A stretch of 64,000 bases of DNA from Nonomuraea candida (GTDB lineage: Bacteria > Actinomycetota > Actinomycetes > Streptosporangiales > Streptosporangiaceae), in NCBI RefSeq assembly GCF_000725485.1, contig NZ_JOAG01000041.1, forward strand, positions 15,447-79,446, written 5' to 3'. Position 1 is the first letter of the stretch. Every line of letters begins with the position of its first letter. Of this stretch, positions 57,667 to 64,000 are shown one piece after another. Position numbers and translations under genes: made by a program. The notes beneath the pieces were generated by a model, which saw only the letters and a program-made list of their open reading frames with translations, was not told the origin of the DNA and did no database searches.

Positions 57667-58928
57667 ACCCCATGGAGGAGCTTCGGGCGGCCAGGCCCGC
57701 GCATCTCGGCGACCGGCCGGTGGACGAGGGCACCAGGGCCGCGGAGCTGGCCCGCGCGATGGCGGGTCCCAGGGAGGCGCGGCGGCGCAGAACCGTCGTA
57801 CGGCCGGCCTGGGGGCTGGGGCTGGCGGGGGCGGCGGCCGCCGCGGTGACGGCCGTGGCGGTGGTCATGTCGGGGAACGGGGCCGCGCCCACGACCCCGC
57901 GCGCGCCCGACGACCGGCAGATCGTGGCGGGCCAGGGCGAGAAGCCGGGCCAGGAGCGGGGCACGGGCACGGGCCCGGGTACGGAGGCGCCAGGGGCGTC
58001 GGCGGCTCCCCGGGTGACGTTGCCGGCCCGGGAGGTGCTGCTGGCCGCGGCCGAGCGGGCCGATCGGCAGGCGGAGGGCAGCGGCGACTGGTGGCACAGC
58101 GAGACGGTGAGCCGCCACCTGTACGCCGCCGTCTCCGGCGACTACCTGGTCGTGGACAGGCAGCGCAACGAAGGATGGACGCCCGCCGCCGTCGGGGGCG
58201 AGCAGTGGGCCCGTACCCGGCCGCTCGGGGCCGAGCCGGCCACCGAGGCCGACCGGAAGGCGTGGGAGCGGGCGGGGGCGCCGTCCGAGATCGCCGTCGT
58301 GGTGCCGGGGAAGGGCCGGCGGCCCGCGCCCGGAAAGGGGGCGGACACGCCCGCGAAGGGCGGGTACGGGGCGTTGACGCTCAGCACGTCCGAGGGGCGG
58401 GCCGAGACCAGTCACATGCCGCTGGCGGACGGTGACAAGGTGTTCTGGCTGGGACGGAACGTCACCATGAAGGAGCTGCGCGGGCTGCCGGACGAGCCTG
58501 GCGCGCTGAAGAAGTGGCTCATGGCCTCCTACAGAGGACACGGCACCGAGTCGAGCGGCGAGAAGATGTCGGGGGACACGTGGTTGTTCAAGGTCAGCGT
58601 GGGGCTGATCATGGACATGCCGGTGACGCCCGAGGTGCGGGGGGCCGCGTTCCGGATGCTGGCCGAGCTCGACAGCGTGAAGGTGACCGGGAACGTGACC
58701 GACGCCGAGGGCCGGCAGGGCACGGCCGTGTCGGTCGAGGAGCGCTACGCCGCCGGCGGGGTCTCCGAGAACCGGCTGATCTTCGACGAGGCCACCGGGC
58801 GGGGGCTGGCCAACGAGTTCGTGGTGGTGGAGCCCGGCGGCATGCAGGCCGGGTTCGAGCCGGGCACGGTGTGGAACTCCAGCGCGCTGATCGAGGCGGG
58901 CTGGACGGACGACCGCCCGGCCTCCTGA
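57663..58928 (+). CDS. CU044_5270 family membrane protein
   Basis: A 421-residue protein with a short cytoplasmic N-terminus (MNPMEELRAARPAHL, the usual family start), one helix (about 48-70), a Gly/Pro linker and an extracytoplasmic domain (about 120-421). The domain has WWHSETVSRHLYA, EQWARTRPLG and a final DEATGRGLANEFVVVEPG. The family is defined by sequence only. Its constant coupling to a sigma-factor gene suggests an anti-sigma or signal-sensing role (inference). It is translationally coupled upstream; a hairpin follows. Confidence 0.85.
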   Translation: MNPMEELRAARPAHLGDRPVDEGTRAAELARAMAGPREARRRRTVVRPAWGLGLAGAAAAAVTAVAVVMSGNGAAPTTPRAPDDRQIVAGQGEKPGQERGTGTGPGTEAPGASAAPRVTLPAREVLLAAAERADRQAEGSGDWWHSETVSRHLYAAVSGDYLVVDRQRNEGWTPAAVGGEQWARTRPLGAEPATEADRKAWERAGAPSEIAVVVPGKGRRPAPGKGADTPAKGGYGALTLSTSEGRAETSHMPLADGDKVFWLGRNVTMKELRGLPDEPGALKKWLMASYRGHGTESSGEKMSGDTWLFKVSVGLIMDMPVTPEVRGAAFRMLAELDSVKVTGNVTDAEGRQGTAVSVEERYAAGGVSENRLIFDEATGRGLANEFVVVEPGGMQAGFEPGTVWNSSALIEAGWTDDRPAS

Positions 58929-58937
58929 CCGGCGACG

Positions 58938-58968
58938 GCCCGCCGGAGCACTGCCGGTCCCGGCGGGC
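58938..58968 (+). terminator. Hairpin after the CU044_5270 gene
   Basis: GCCCGCCGG (58938-58946) pairs with CCGGCGGGC (58960-58968), loop 13 nt. A second, similar arm pair (CGCCGGAGCACGACCGG.. block near 59026-59056) follows, so the region is a duplicated terminator containing repeated TGACCG motifs from the gene end. Confidence 0.65.
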
Positions 58969-59073
58969 CTGACCGTCCCGGGCTCGCCGGCGCGTCATCC
59001 GTTGCGGGAGGTCTGACCGGCCGGAGACCGCCGGAGCACGACCGGTTCCGGCGGGCCTCGCTCCCGGAGGGAG

Positions 59074-59481
59074 TCAGCCGCTCTGGCGGGCCTCGTCGTT
59101 GGCGTTGGTGCGGATCTGCTGGATGCGTTGCTTGGTCAGCCCGAGCAGCTCCCCGATGTCGCCGTCGGACAGGCCCAGCTCGTGCATGTGCTTGACGCGT
59201 TTCTTCAGCGTGCGCGTGTAGTCCTCGGCGATGGCGGCGGCCTGGCGCTGCAGGGCGGCGAAGTCGTCGAGGTCCTGCTCCGACAGGCCGGGCAGGGTGT
59301 AGTGGAAGACGGGGGACGGCGGCCGGTCGCGGTCGGCGAACAGGAACGGGAGCCCCTCGGCGACGTCTCCGTGCAGTTCTTTGAGCGTGCGGGCCGACAT
59401 GCCGCCGGCCACGCCGTCCACCTGGGCCAGCCACAGGCTCCCGGCCATGGTGACGTGCACGTCGACGCGGTCTGTGGTCAT
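59074..59481 (-). CDS. HicB-like antitoxin domain with C-terminal helix-turn-helix
   Basis: A 135-residue protein. Residues ~5-55 resemble the partly degraded RNase-H-like HicB fold (VDVHVTMAGSLWLAQVDGVAGGMSARTLKELHGDVAEGL). A linker and coiled stretch (75-98) follow, then a sigma-region-4-like helix-turn-helix (about 103-127, SDGDIGELLGLTKQRIQQI). The layout suits a DNA-binding antitoxin that autoregulates. GGAG lies seven bases before the ATG. The upstream partner gene ends 13 bp before it. No typical HicA (double-stranded-RNA-binding) toxin is present. Confidence 0.65.
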   Translation of the reverse strand: MTTDRVDVHVTMAGSLWLAQVDGVAGGMSARTLKELHGDVAEGLPFLFADRDRPPSPVFHYTLPGLSEQDLDDFAALQRQAAAIAEDYTRTLKKRVKHMHELGLSDGDIGELLGLTKQRIQQIRTNANDEARQSG

Positions 59482-59494
59482 GCGGATGCTCCAG

Positions 59495-59740
59495 TCAGTC
59501 CTTCAGCCAGCCCTCGCCGAACAGATGCGCCAGCCCTCGTTCGAGGGAGTCCACCAGGTGCGGTGTCTCCCCGGGGTAGAGCGGGACGATCGCGCGGGCC
59601 ACGACCCGGCCCTCGGTGTCCCACAGCAGAAGGAATCGCTGCCGCCGGGTCGTTTCCGCCCAGTCGCAGCGCAGGCCGTGTAGGTGGGAGAGCCCGATGA
59701 TCCGGTCGCGGATGGCCGCGTAGTCGTCTCGTTCTACCAC
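59495..59740 (-). CDS. Small partner protein of the HicB-HTH gene
   Basis: An 81-residue protein starting VVERDDYAAIRDRIIGLSHLHGLRCDW, with a beta-rich second half (RFLLLWDTEGRVVARAIVPLYPGETPHL). No family is recognised. The GTG start is chosen because TATAGT lies 9 nt upstream. Earlier ATG/TTG codons (up to 12 codons before) would place the promoter inside the gene. It precedes the HicB-like gene on the same strand, as a toxin often does, but toxicity is unproven. Confidence 0.55.
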   Translation of the reverse strand: MVERDDYAAIRDRIIGLSHLHGLRCDWAETTRRQRFLLLWDTEGRVVARAIVPLYPGETPHLVDSLERGLAHLFGEGWLKD

Positions 59741-59749
59741 ACGCGGCAG

Positions 59750-59776
59750 ACTATATCCCTTGTTCACCATCGACAA
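59750..59776 (-). promoter_or_regulatory. Promoter of the HicB-HTH pair
   Basis: Reading leftwards: TTGTCG (59776-59771), 15-bp spacer, TATAGT (59755-59750), then 9 nt to the GTG start. One of the best consensus-like promoters in the window, giving a leaderless or nearly leaderless message. Confidence 0.65.
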
Positions 59777-59905
59777 GAGCTATTGTCGCCTTGATTCGCG
59801 TGCCGCGTGTCGCGGGTTCGCGGCCCTTGTGGTGAAACCGCCCTCGCGCGATCGCGGCGGGTGTCCGGCAAGGGGGCGTGAAGCCGCGTCGCCGGCCGCC
59901 ACGTG

Positions 59906-60526
59906 TCAGGCCGCTCCCCAGGCCCGGAGGAAGCTCTCCACGGTGTCGCCGGCCATCGTGCGCAGCTCCGGGTCCGGCAGCGTGCGGGTGCCCAGCCGGG
60001 TGCGGGCCTCCAGCGGGCCGAGGAGCAGGGCCAGGAACTGCTCGGCCGTCAGGTCGGGGTCGGTGGTGCGCAGGCGGCCGGTCAGGGCGAGCCGGGCCAG
60101 GCGGTCGGCGAGCGCCTGTCTGAGCCGGTCGGGGCCGCTGTCCTGGACGATCTCCAGGAGGTCGGGGAAGTGGGTGATCTCCGAGAACAGCAGGCGGCGC
60201 AGCGCGCACGAGCGGCCGTCGGTGTGCAGGCGGAGCAGGGCGTGGGCGACCTCCTCCAGCGTGGCGCGAAGGTCGGCGCCGGGGTCGGCGAGCGGCTCCA
60301 GCGCGGCGATCCGCTCGTCGAGCACGGTGCGCGCGGCCGCCTCCATGGCGTGCCTGAACAGGGTGGCCTTGTCGGTCATGTGGTTGTAGACCGTCGGCTT
60401 GGCCACGCCGGCCTCCTGCGCGATCTTCTGGACGCACGCCTGCGCGTAGCCCTCGCGGGCGAACACGGTGAACGCGCCTTCCAGGATCGCCTGCCGCTTG
60501 TCGATCCGCCCCCGGGTGGTGGTCAT
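59906..60526 (-). CDS. TetR-family transcriptional regulator (AcrR-like)
   Basis: A 206-residue TetR protein with its helix-turn-helix at about residues 12-58 (AILEGAFTVFAREGYAQACVQKIAQEAGVAKPTVYNHM) and a TetR_C-type helical domain. The ATG follows TACAAT by 7 nt (leaderless). It is divergent from a DHA2-type efflux gene and is the likely repressor of it, with dyads over both promoters. Confidence 0.9.
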   Translation of the reverse strand: MTTTRGRIDKRQAILEGAFTVFAREGYAQACVQKIAQEAGVAKPTVYNHMTDKATLFRHAMEAAARTVLDERIAALEPLADPGADLRATLEEVAHALLRLHTDGRSCALRRLLFSEITHFPDLLEIVQDSGPDRLRQALADRLARLALTGRLRTTDPDLTAEQFLALLLGPLEARTRLGTRTLPDPELRTMAGDTVESFLRAWGAA

Positions 60527-60545
60527 GTCGTCGATTGTACTCGCT

Positions 60546-60614
60546 GGTTCAACTTCATGGACGGAGAGGTTGCGCCCTTACTATTTAGGTACTTATGTTG
60601 AACCCATGAGTTCA
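60546..60614. promoter_or_regulatory. Operators over the divergent TetR/efflux promoters
   Basis: GGTTCAAC (60546-60553) faces GTTGAACC (60597-60604), exact mirror halves 51 bp apart. The right half belongs to a 16-bp near-palindrome TGAACCCATGAGTTCA (60599-60614, 14 of 16 symmetric) that contains the efflux gene's own ATG. The efflux promoter reads TTGCGC (60570-60575), 18 bp, TATGTT (60594-60599). Confidence 0.65.
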
Positions 60615-62090
60615 GAAACTATGGATCAACTGGATCGCCGGTTGCTGGGGATCATCGGCGTGGTCCTGCTCGGCGGGCTGCTGGGGATCCTCAACAGCAC
60701 GATGGCCGCGGTCGCCACCGGATCGCTGGCCGAGGCGTTCGACGCCTCGCTGAGCACGGTCGGCTGGGCGTCCACCGGGTTCCTGCTGGCCGTGACGGCG
60801 ACGATCCCGTTCACCACCTGGGCCGTCGACCGGTACGGCGGCAAGCGGTTGTGGGTGGCGGGGCTGGGCCTGTTCCTGGCCGGGTCGCTGGGCGCGGGCC
60901 TGGCCTGGGACGTGGGGAGCCTGATCGCGTTCCGGGTGGTGCAGGGCATCGGGGCGGGGGTGCTCGATCCGCTCGTCCTGATCCTGCTGGCCCGGGCTGC
61001 GGGGCCGCGCCGGGCCGGGCGGGTGATGGGGCTGATGGGCGTGGTGCTGTCGCTGGGGCCGGTGCTCGGGCCGATCGCCGGCGGGGCGCTGCTCGGGGCG
61101 CTGACGTGGCGGGCGATGTTCCTGGTCAGCGTGGTGGTCGGGATCGTGGCGCTGGTGCTGGCACTGCGCGTGATCCCGGGGGACCGGCCCGGCGGCGGCG
61201 GGTCGCAGGCGGGCGAGTCCGGGGGAGCCGGGGAGGCCGGCGCGGGCGGTGGAGGCGCCGGGCAGGGGCCGGCACGCCTGGACGTGCTGGGGCTGGCGCT
61301 GCTCGGGCCGGGGTTCGCGGCGGTCGTGCTGGGGCTGTCCCAGACGGCCGAGCAGGGCGCGATCGCGGCGTGGCAGGCGCTGCTGCCGCTGGGCGCGGGA
61401 GCGGTGCTGCTGATCATGTACGCCGGGCACGCGCTGCGCCGGCGTCGCGGCCCGGCTCCGCTGATCGACCTGCGGCTGTTCCGCAGCCGGGGGTTCAGCG
61501 CCAGCGTCACGATCATGGGGCTCGGCGGCATGGGCCTGTACGCCGGCCTGTTCGCCCTGCCCCTGTACTACCAGCAGGCGCACGGGCACGGCGTGCTGGC
61601 CGCCGGGCTGCTCATGGCCCCGCTCGGGCTCGGCGGCTCCATCGCCATGCCACTGGCCGGGCGGCTGTCCGACCGGCTCGGCGCGCGCGGCCTGGCCGTC
61701 GGCGGCGCGGTCGTGGCCGTGCTCAGCCTGCTCGCCCTGACCCGCGTCGGGCCGGACACGCCGGAGGTGTGGCCGGCGCTGGCGGCGCTCACGTTCGGCC
61801 TGGGCAGCGGCTGCTACAGCGCCCCGACCATGGGCTCGCTCTACCGCACCCTCCCCGGGCCCCTGGTGGCGCAGGGCAGTTCGGTGCTCTACATGCTCAA
61901 CCAGCTCGGCGCGGCCCTCGGCGTCGCCCTCGTCACGCTCGTCGTCCAGACCGCCTCCGACCCGGTCAGCGGGTTGCGCGGGGTCTTCTGGCTCGGCGTC
62001 GCCGCCAACGTGGTCGTGCTCGCGCTCGTCCCGCTCCTGCCCGGGAAGGCCCGCACGCCGGAGCCCGTACGCGAAGGGTCGCTCGTGTGA
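60606..62090 (+). CDS. DHA2-family MFS efflux transporter
   Basis: A 494-residue drug:H+ antiporter-like protein with 14 predicted helices. Motifs: LNSTMAAVATGSLAEAF after helix 1, GFLLAVTATIPFTTWAVDRYGGKRLW (motif A region), VVQGIGAGVLDPLVL and GVVLSLGPVLGPIAGGALL (motif C). A Gly/Glu-rich hydrophilic loop (about 200-220) interrupts the middle. The ATG lies 6 nt after TATGTT (leaderless), inside an operator palindrome, so TetR binding would block RNA polymerase directly. The substrate is unknown. Confidence 0.9.
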   Translation: MSSETMDQLDRRLLGIIGVVLLGGLLGILNSTMAAVATGSLAEAFDASLSTVGWASTGFLLAVTATIPFTTWAVDRYGGKRLWVAGLGLFLAGSLGAGLAWDVGSLIAFRVVQGIGAGVLDPLVLILLARAAGPRRAGRVMGLMGVVLSLGPVLGPIAGGALLGALTWRAMFLVSVVVGIVALVLALRVIPGDRPGGGGSQAGESGGAGEAGAGGGGAGQGPARLDVLGLALLGPGFAAVVLGLSQTAEQGAIAAWQALLPLGAGAVLLIMYAGHALRRRRGPAPLIDLRLFRSRGFSASVTIMGLGGMGLYAGLFALPLYYQQAHGHGVLAAGLLMAPLGLGGSIAMPLAGRLSDRLGARGLAVGGAVVAVLSLLALTRVGPDTPEVWPALAALTFGLGSGCYSAPTMGSLYRTLPGPLVAQGSSVLYMLNQLGAALGVALVTLVVQTASDPVSGLRGVFWLGVAANVVVLALVPLLPGKARTPEPVREGSLV

Positions 62091-62179
62091 GGCGTTCCCG
62101 GTAATTCGCTTGCGGGGGGTATGAGGAGTCTGGCGTGATAGATCGCGTTCGGGATGTGACCGGGAGGAGGCGATACGAG

Positions 62180-63367
62180 ATGGCGTACAACGAGGTGGCC
62201 GGAACGCGGCGTCCGCTGCGCATGTGGGCGGAGCCCGAGGCGGTCGATCCGCAGGCGATGCAGCAGCTGCGCAACGTGGCGAACCTGGAGTGGGTCCACG
62301 GTGTCGCCGTCATGCCGGACGTGCACCACGGCAAGGGCGCGACGGTGGGCTCGGTCATCGCGATGCGTGACGCGGTCTCGCCGGCGGCCGTCGGCGTGGA
62401 CATCGGGTGCGGGATGACGGCGGTCAAGACGTCGTACCGGGCTTCGCAGCTCCCCGACAACCTGGCCTACCTGCGGGGGAAGCTCGAACAGGCGGTGCCG
62501 GTCGGGTTCGGGCACCACAAGCGGCCGGTCGATCCCGGCAACGTGCACGGGATGAGGACGGCCGGCTGGGCGGAGTTCTGGAAGGGCTTCGACGACCTCG
62601 CCCCGGCCGTCAAGGCGCGGCGCGAGCGGGCCGAGGTGCAGATGGGCACGCTCGGCGGCGGCAACCACTTCCTTGAGGTGTGCGCCGACGACGAGGGCCA
62701 GGTGTGGGTCGTGCTGCACTCCGGGTCGCGCAACATCGGCAAGGAGCTGGCCGAGCACCACATCGGCGTGGCCCGCGGGCTCTCGCACAACCAGGGGCTG
62801 GTGGACCGCGACCTCGCGGTGTTCCTCGGCGGCACGCCGGAGATGGCCGCCTACCGGCGCGACCTGTTCTGGGCGCAGGACTACGCGCGGCGCAACCGGG
62901 CGCTGATGATGGGGCTGGTCTGCGACGTGCTGCGGCGGCACCTGCCGGGCGTCACGTTCGACCAGCCGATCTCCTGCCACCACAACTACGTGGCCGAGGA
63001 GCGGTACGACGGCGTGGACGTGCTGGTCACCAGGAAGGGCGCGATCCGGGCCGGCGCCGGCGACCTGGGGATCATCCCGGGCTCGATGGCCACGGGGACG
63101 TACATCGTCAAGGGCCTGGGCAACGGCGCGGCGTTCAACTCGGCCTCGCACGGCGCGGGGCGGAAGATGAGCCGCAACAAGGCCAAGAAGACCTTCACCG
63201 TCAAGGATCTGGAAGAGCAGACGGCGGGCGTGGAGTGCCGCAAGGACTCCGGGGTGCTCGACGAGATCCCGGGGGCGTACAAGGACCTGGAGTCGGTGAT
63301 GGCGGCTCAGACGGATCTGGTGCAGGTGGTGGCGCACCTGCGGCAGCTCATCTGCATCAAGGGCTGA
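62180..63367 (+). CDS. rtcB: RNA-splicing ligase RtcB
   Basis: A GTP- and Mn2+-dependent 3'-phosphate/5'-hydroxyl RNA ligase for tRNA or damage repair, 395 residues. Metal and guanylylation motifs present: GVDIGCGM, GGGNHF, HSGSRNIGK, SCHHNY, GSMATGTYIV and the nucleotide-accepting H324 in SASHGAGRKMSR. GGAGG is nine bases before the ATG; a GTG 15 codons earlier is also open. No archease or rtcA gene is adjacent. The single tRNA gene of the window is 7 kb away and unrelated. Confidence 0.93.
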   Translation: MAYNEVAGTRRPLRMWAEPEAVDPQAMQQLRNVANLEWVHGVAVMPDVHHGKGATVGSVIAMRDAVSPAAVGVDIGCGMTAVKTSYRASQLPDNLAYLRGKLEQAVPVGFGHHKRPVDPGNVHGMRTAGWAEFWKGFDDLAPAVKARRERAEVQMGTLGGGNHFLEVCADDEGQVWVVLHSGSRNIGKELAEHHIGVARGLSHNQGLVDRDLAVFLGGTPEMAAYRRDLFWAQDYARRNRALMMGLVCDVLRRHLPGVTFDQPISCHHNYVAEERYDGVDVLVTRKGAIRAGAGDLGIIPGSMATGTYIVKGLGNGAAFNSASHGAGRKMSRNKAKKTFTVKDLEEQTAGVECRKDSGVLDEIPGAYKDLESVMAAQTDLVQVVAHLRQLICIKG

Positions 63368-63406
63368 GAGCGCCCGGTCGGTAGGTGTCGCGGCGGCCCG
63401 CGCCGC

Positions 63407-63733
63407 CTACCGCCCGGCCCGTCGCGGCTGGTACGACCTGGCGCTCAGGATCAGCGCGGCGGCGAAGAAGCCCAGGGCGGGCAGGATCAGGGCGCCCTGC
63501 ACCGCCGCCGGCGCCTGCAGCAGCGCGGGGAGGGCGTTCGCCACGGTGAAGGCGCACAGGAAGACGGCCGACCAGCCGAGCGGCTTCCACCGGGCCCGGT
63601 GCATTCGTGCCGGCAGCCAGCGCGGGATCCGGCGGGCCGACAGCATGAAGACGCCGAGGCCGAGGCTGAGGGCGCCGAGGAGGAGCAGCATCACCCTGAG
63701 ATACGTCGTCATAGCCGGTAAGAGGTCGGGCAT
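63407..63733 (-). CDS. Small three-helix membrane protein
   Basis: A 108-residue protein with three predicted helices (YLRVMLLLLGALSLGLGVFML; LGWSAVFLCAFTVANALPALL; GALILPALGFFAAALIL) separated by a basic cytoplasmic loop (SARRIPRWLPARMHRARW). No family is recognised. GGAGGGG precedes the ATG by nine bases. It converges on rtcB with 39 bp between stops. Confidence 0.6.
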   Translation of the reverse strand: MPDLLPAMTTYLRVMLLLLGALSLGLGVFMLSARRIPRWLPARMHRARWKPLGWSAVFLCAFTVANALPALLQAPAAVQGALILPALGFFAAALILSARSYQPRRAGR

Positions 63734-64000
63734 GCGGTGGCTCCCCTCCTTGAGGCGGATGGGCCATTCTGCCGGTTCGCCTCGACGAAGATCAAGTGGA
63801 CCCCCGGACGACCGGTTCGCCCCGCTTCCGGGGCCTGTCGCGAAGACGTCGAGAGAGCGCTCCCTGAGCGAGGGCGGTGGAGAGTCAAGGCAGCGGGCCG
63901 CTCCGGCGTTTCTTGACGGGCCGGGGGGCGGGGCGGGTGGGGGGTGAAGGGGTGTTTGCACTGGTGGGGCAGCGTCTAAGCGTCCTGGGCGGGGGTGGGT
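63734..64000. other. Right-edge intergenic region
   Basis: Upstream sequence of the small membrane protein gene; ATTCTGCCG/CGGCAGAAT near 63769 may be part of its promoter. The final ~100 bases are G-rich on the plus strand and no start of a further gene can be supported. Confidence 0.3.

Overview
The window is high-GC actinobacterial DNA. It carries GTG starts, many leaderless promoters, two collagen-like serine/threonine kinases, a DUF5999 protein, a CU044_5270-family protein with its coupled sigma factor, and deazaflavin-type oxidoreductase genes. The best guess is a filamentous member of Streptosporangiales (Nonomuraea-like). That placement is an inference from gene content; no 16S gene or other taxonomic marker lies in the window.

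Left part (1-28000). This is a core actinobacterial backbone interrupted by small regulator/transporter pairs. It holds trpD, a class II fumarase (fumC), two adjacent Ser/Thr kinases, a run of tiny ORFs ending in DUF5999, a class I fumarase, glpX, DUF4245, xseB, xseA, a Rv1109c-like protein, ispH, DUF6542, rmuC and ychF. The glpX-DUF4245-xse-ispH-ychF order is an old conserved neighbourhood, also known in Mycobacterium and Streptomyces. Inserted into it are EamA/MocR, Gfo/Idh, MFS/TetR, DUF998/DUF1707 and deazaflavin reductase/TetR units. The last of these separates and inverts xseA relative to xseB.

Middle part (28260-43563). All genes point right and form a compact type IV secretion-like locus of the Gram-positive Tcp type: a TcpC/VirB8-like protein, a two-TM pilin-sized protein, a TcpE fused through a long disordered linker to a MinD-like ATPase with an altered P-loop, a VirB4-like ATPase, a VirB6/TcpH-like channel protein, a second small VirB8/NTF2-like protein, a transglycosylase-NlpC/P60 hydrolase, and a translationally coupled NUDIX hydrolase. 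Two membrane-anchored, low-complexity surface proteins follow, each with its own promoter. No relaxase, coupling ATPase, integrase or replication gene is present, so it looks like a resident secretion or cell-surface machine rather than a mobile element. This is the best candidate for an undescribed system.

Right-centre (43614-54619). Two complete complex II (succinate dehydrogenase/fumarate reductase) CAB operons of different type point away from each other. Between them lie a LysR regulator, a REC-PP2C phosphatase translationally coupled to it, a histidine kinase and a CheY-like regulator. A perfect T-N11-A LysR palindrome sits between lysR and the second operon. A Crp/Rex-like box overlaps the predicted promoter of the first. 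With the two fumarases, the window carries an unusually full set of redundant C4-dicarboxylate enzymes.

Right end (54900-64000). This part holds tRNA-Pro(GGG), a DUF234-type ATPase under a 39-bp palindromic promoter, an ECF sigma factor with a coupled membrane protein, a HicB-HTH pair, a TetR/DHA2 efflux pair with an operator over a leaderless start, rtcB and a small membrane protein.

Two patterns run through the window. (1) About 15 genes have a TANNNT -10 element ending 5-9 nt before the start codon, which implies leaderless mRNAs. (2) The 3' ends of many genes, stop codon included, are repeated downstream as imperfect tandem arrays.
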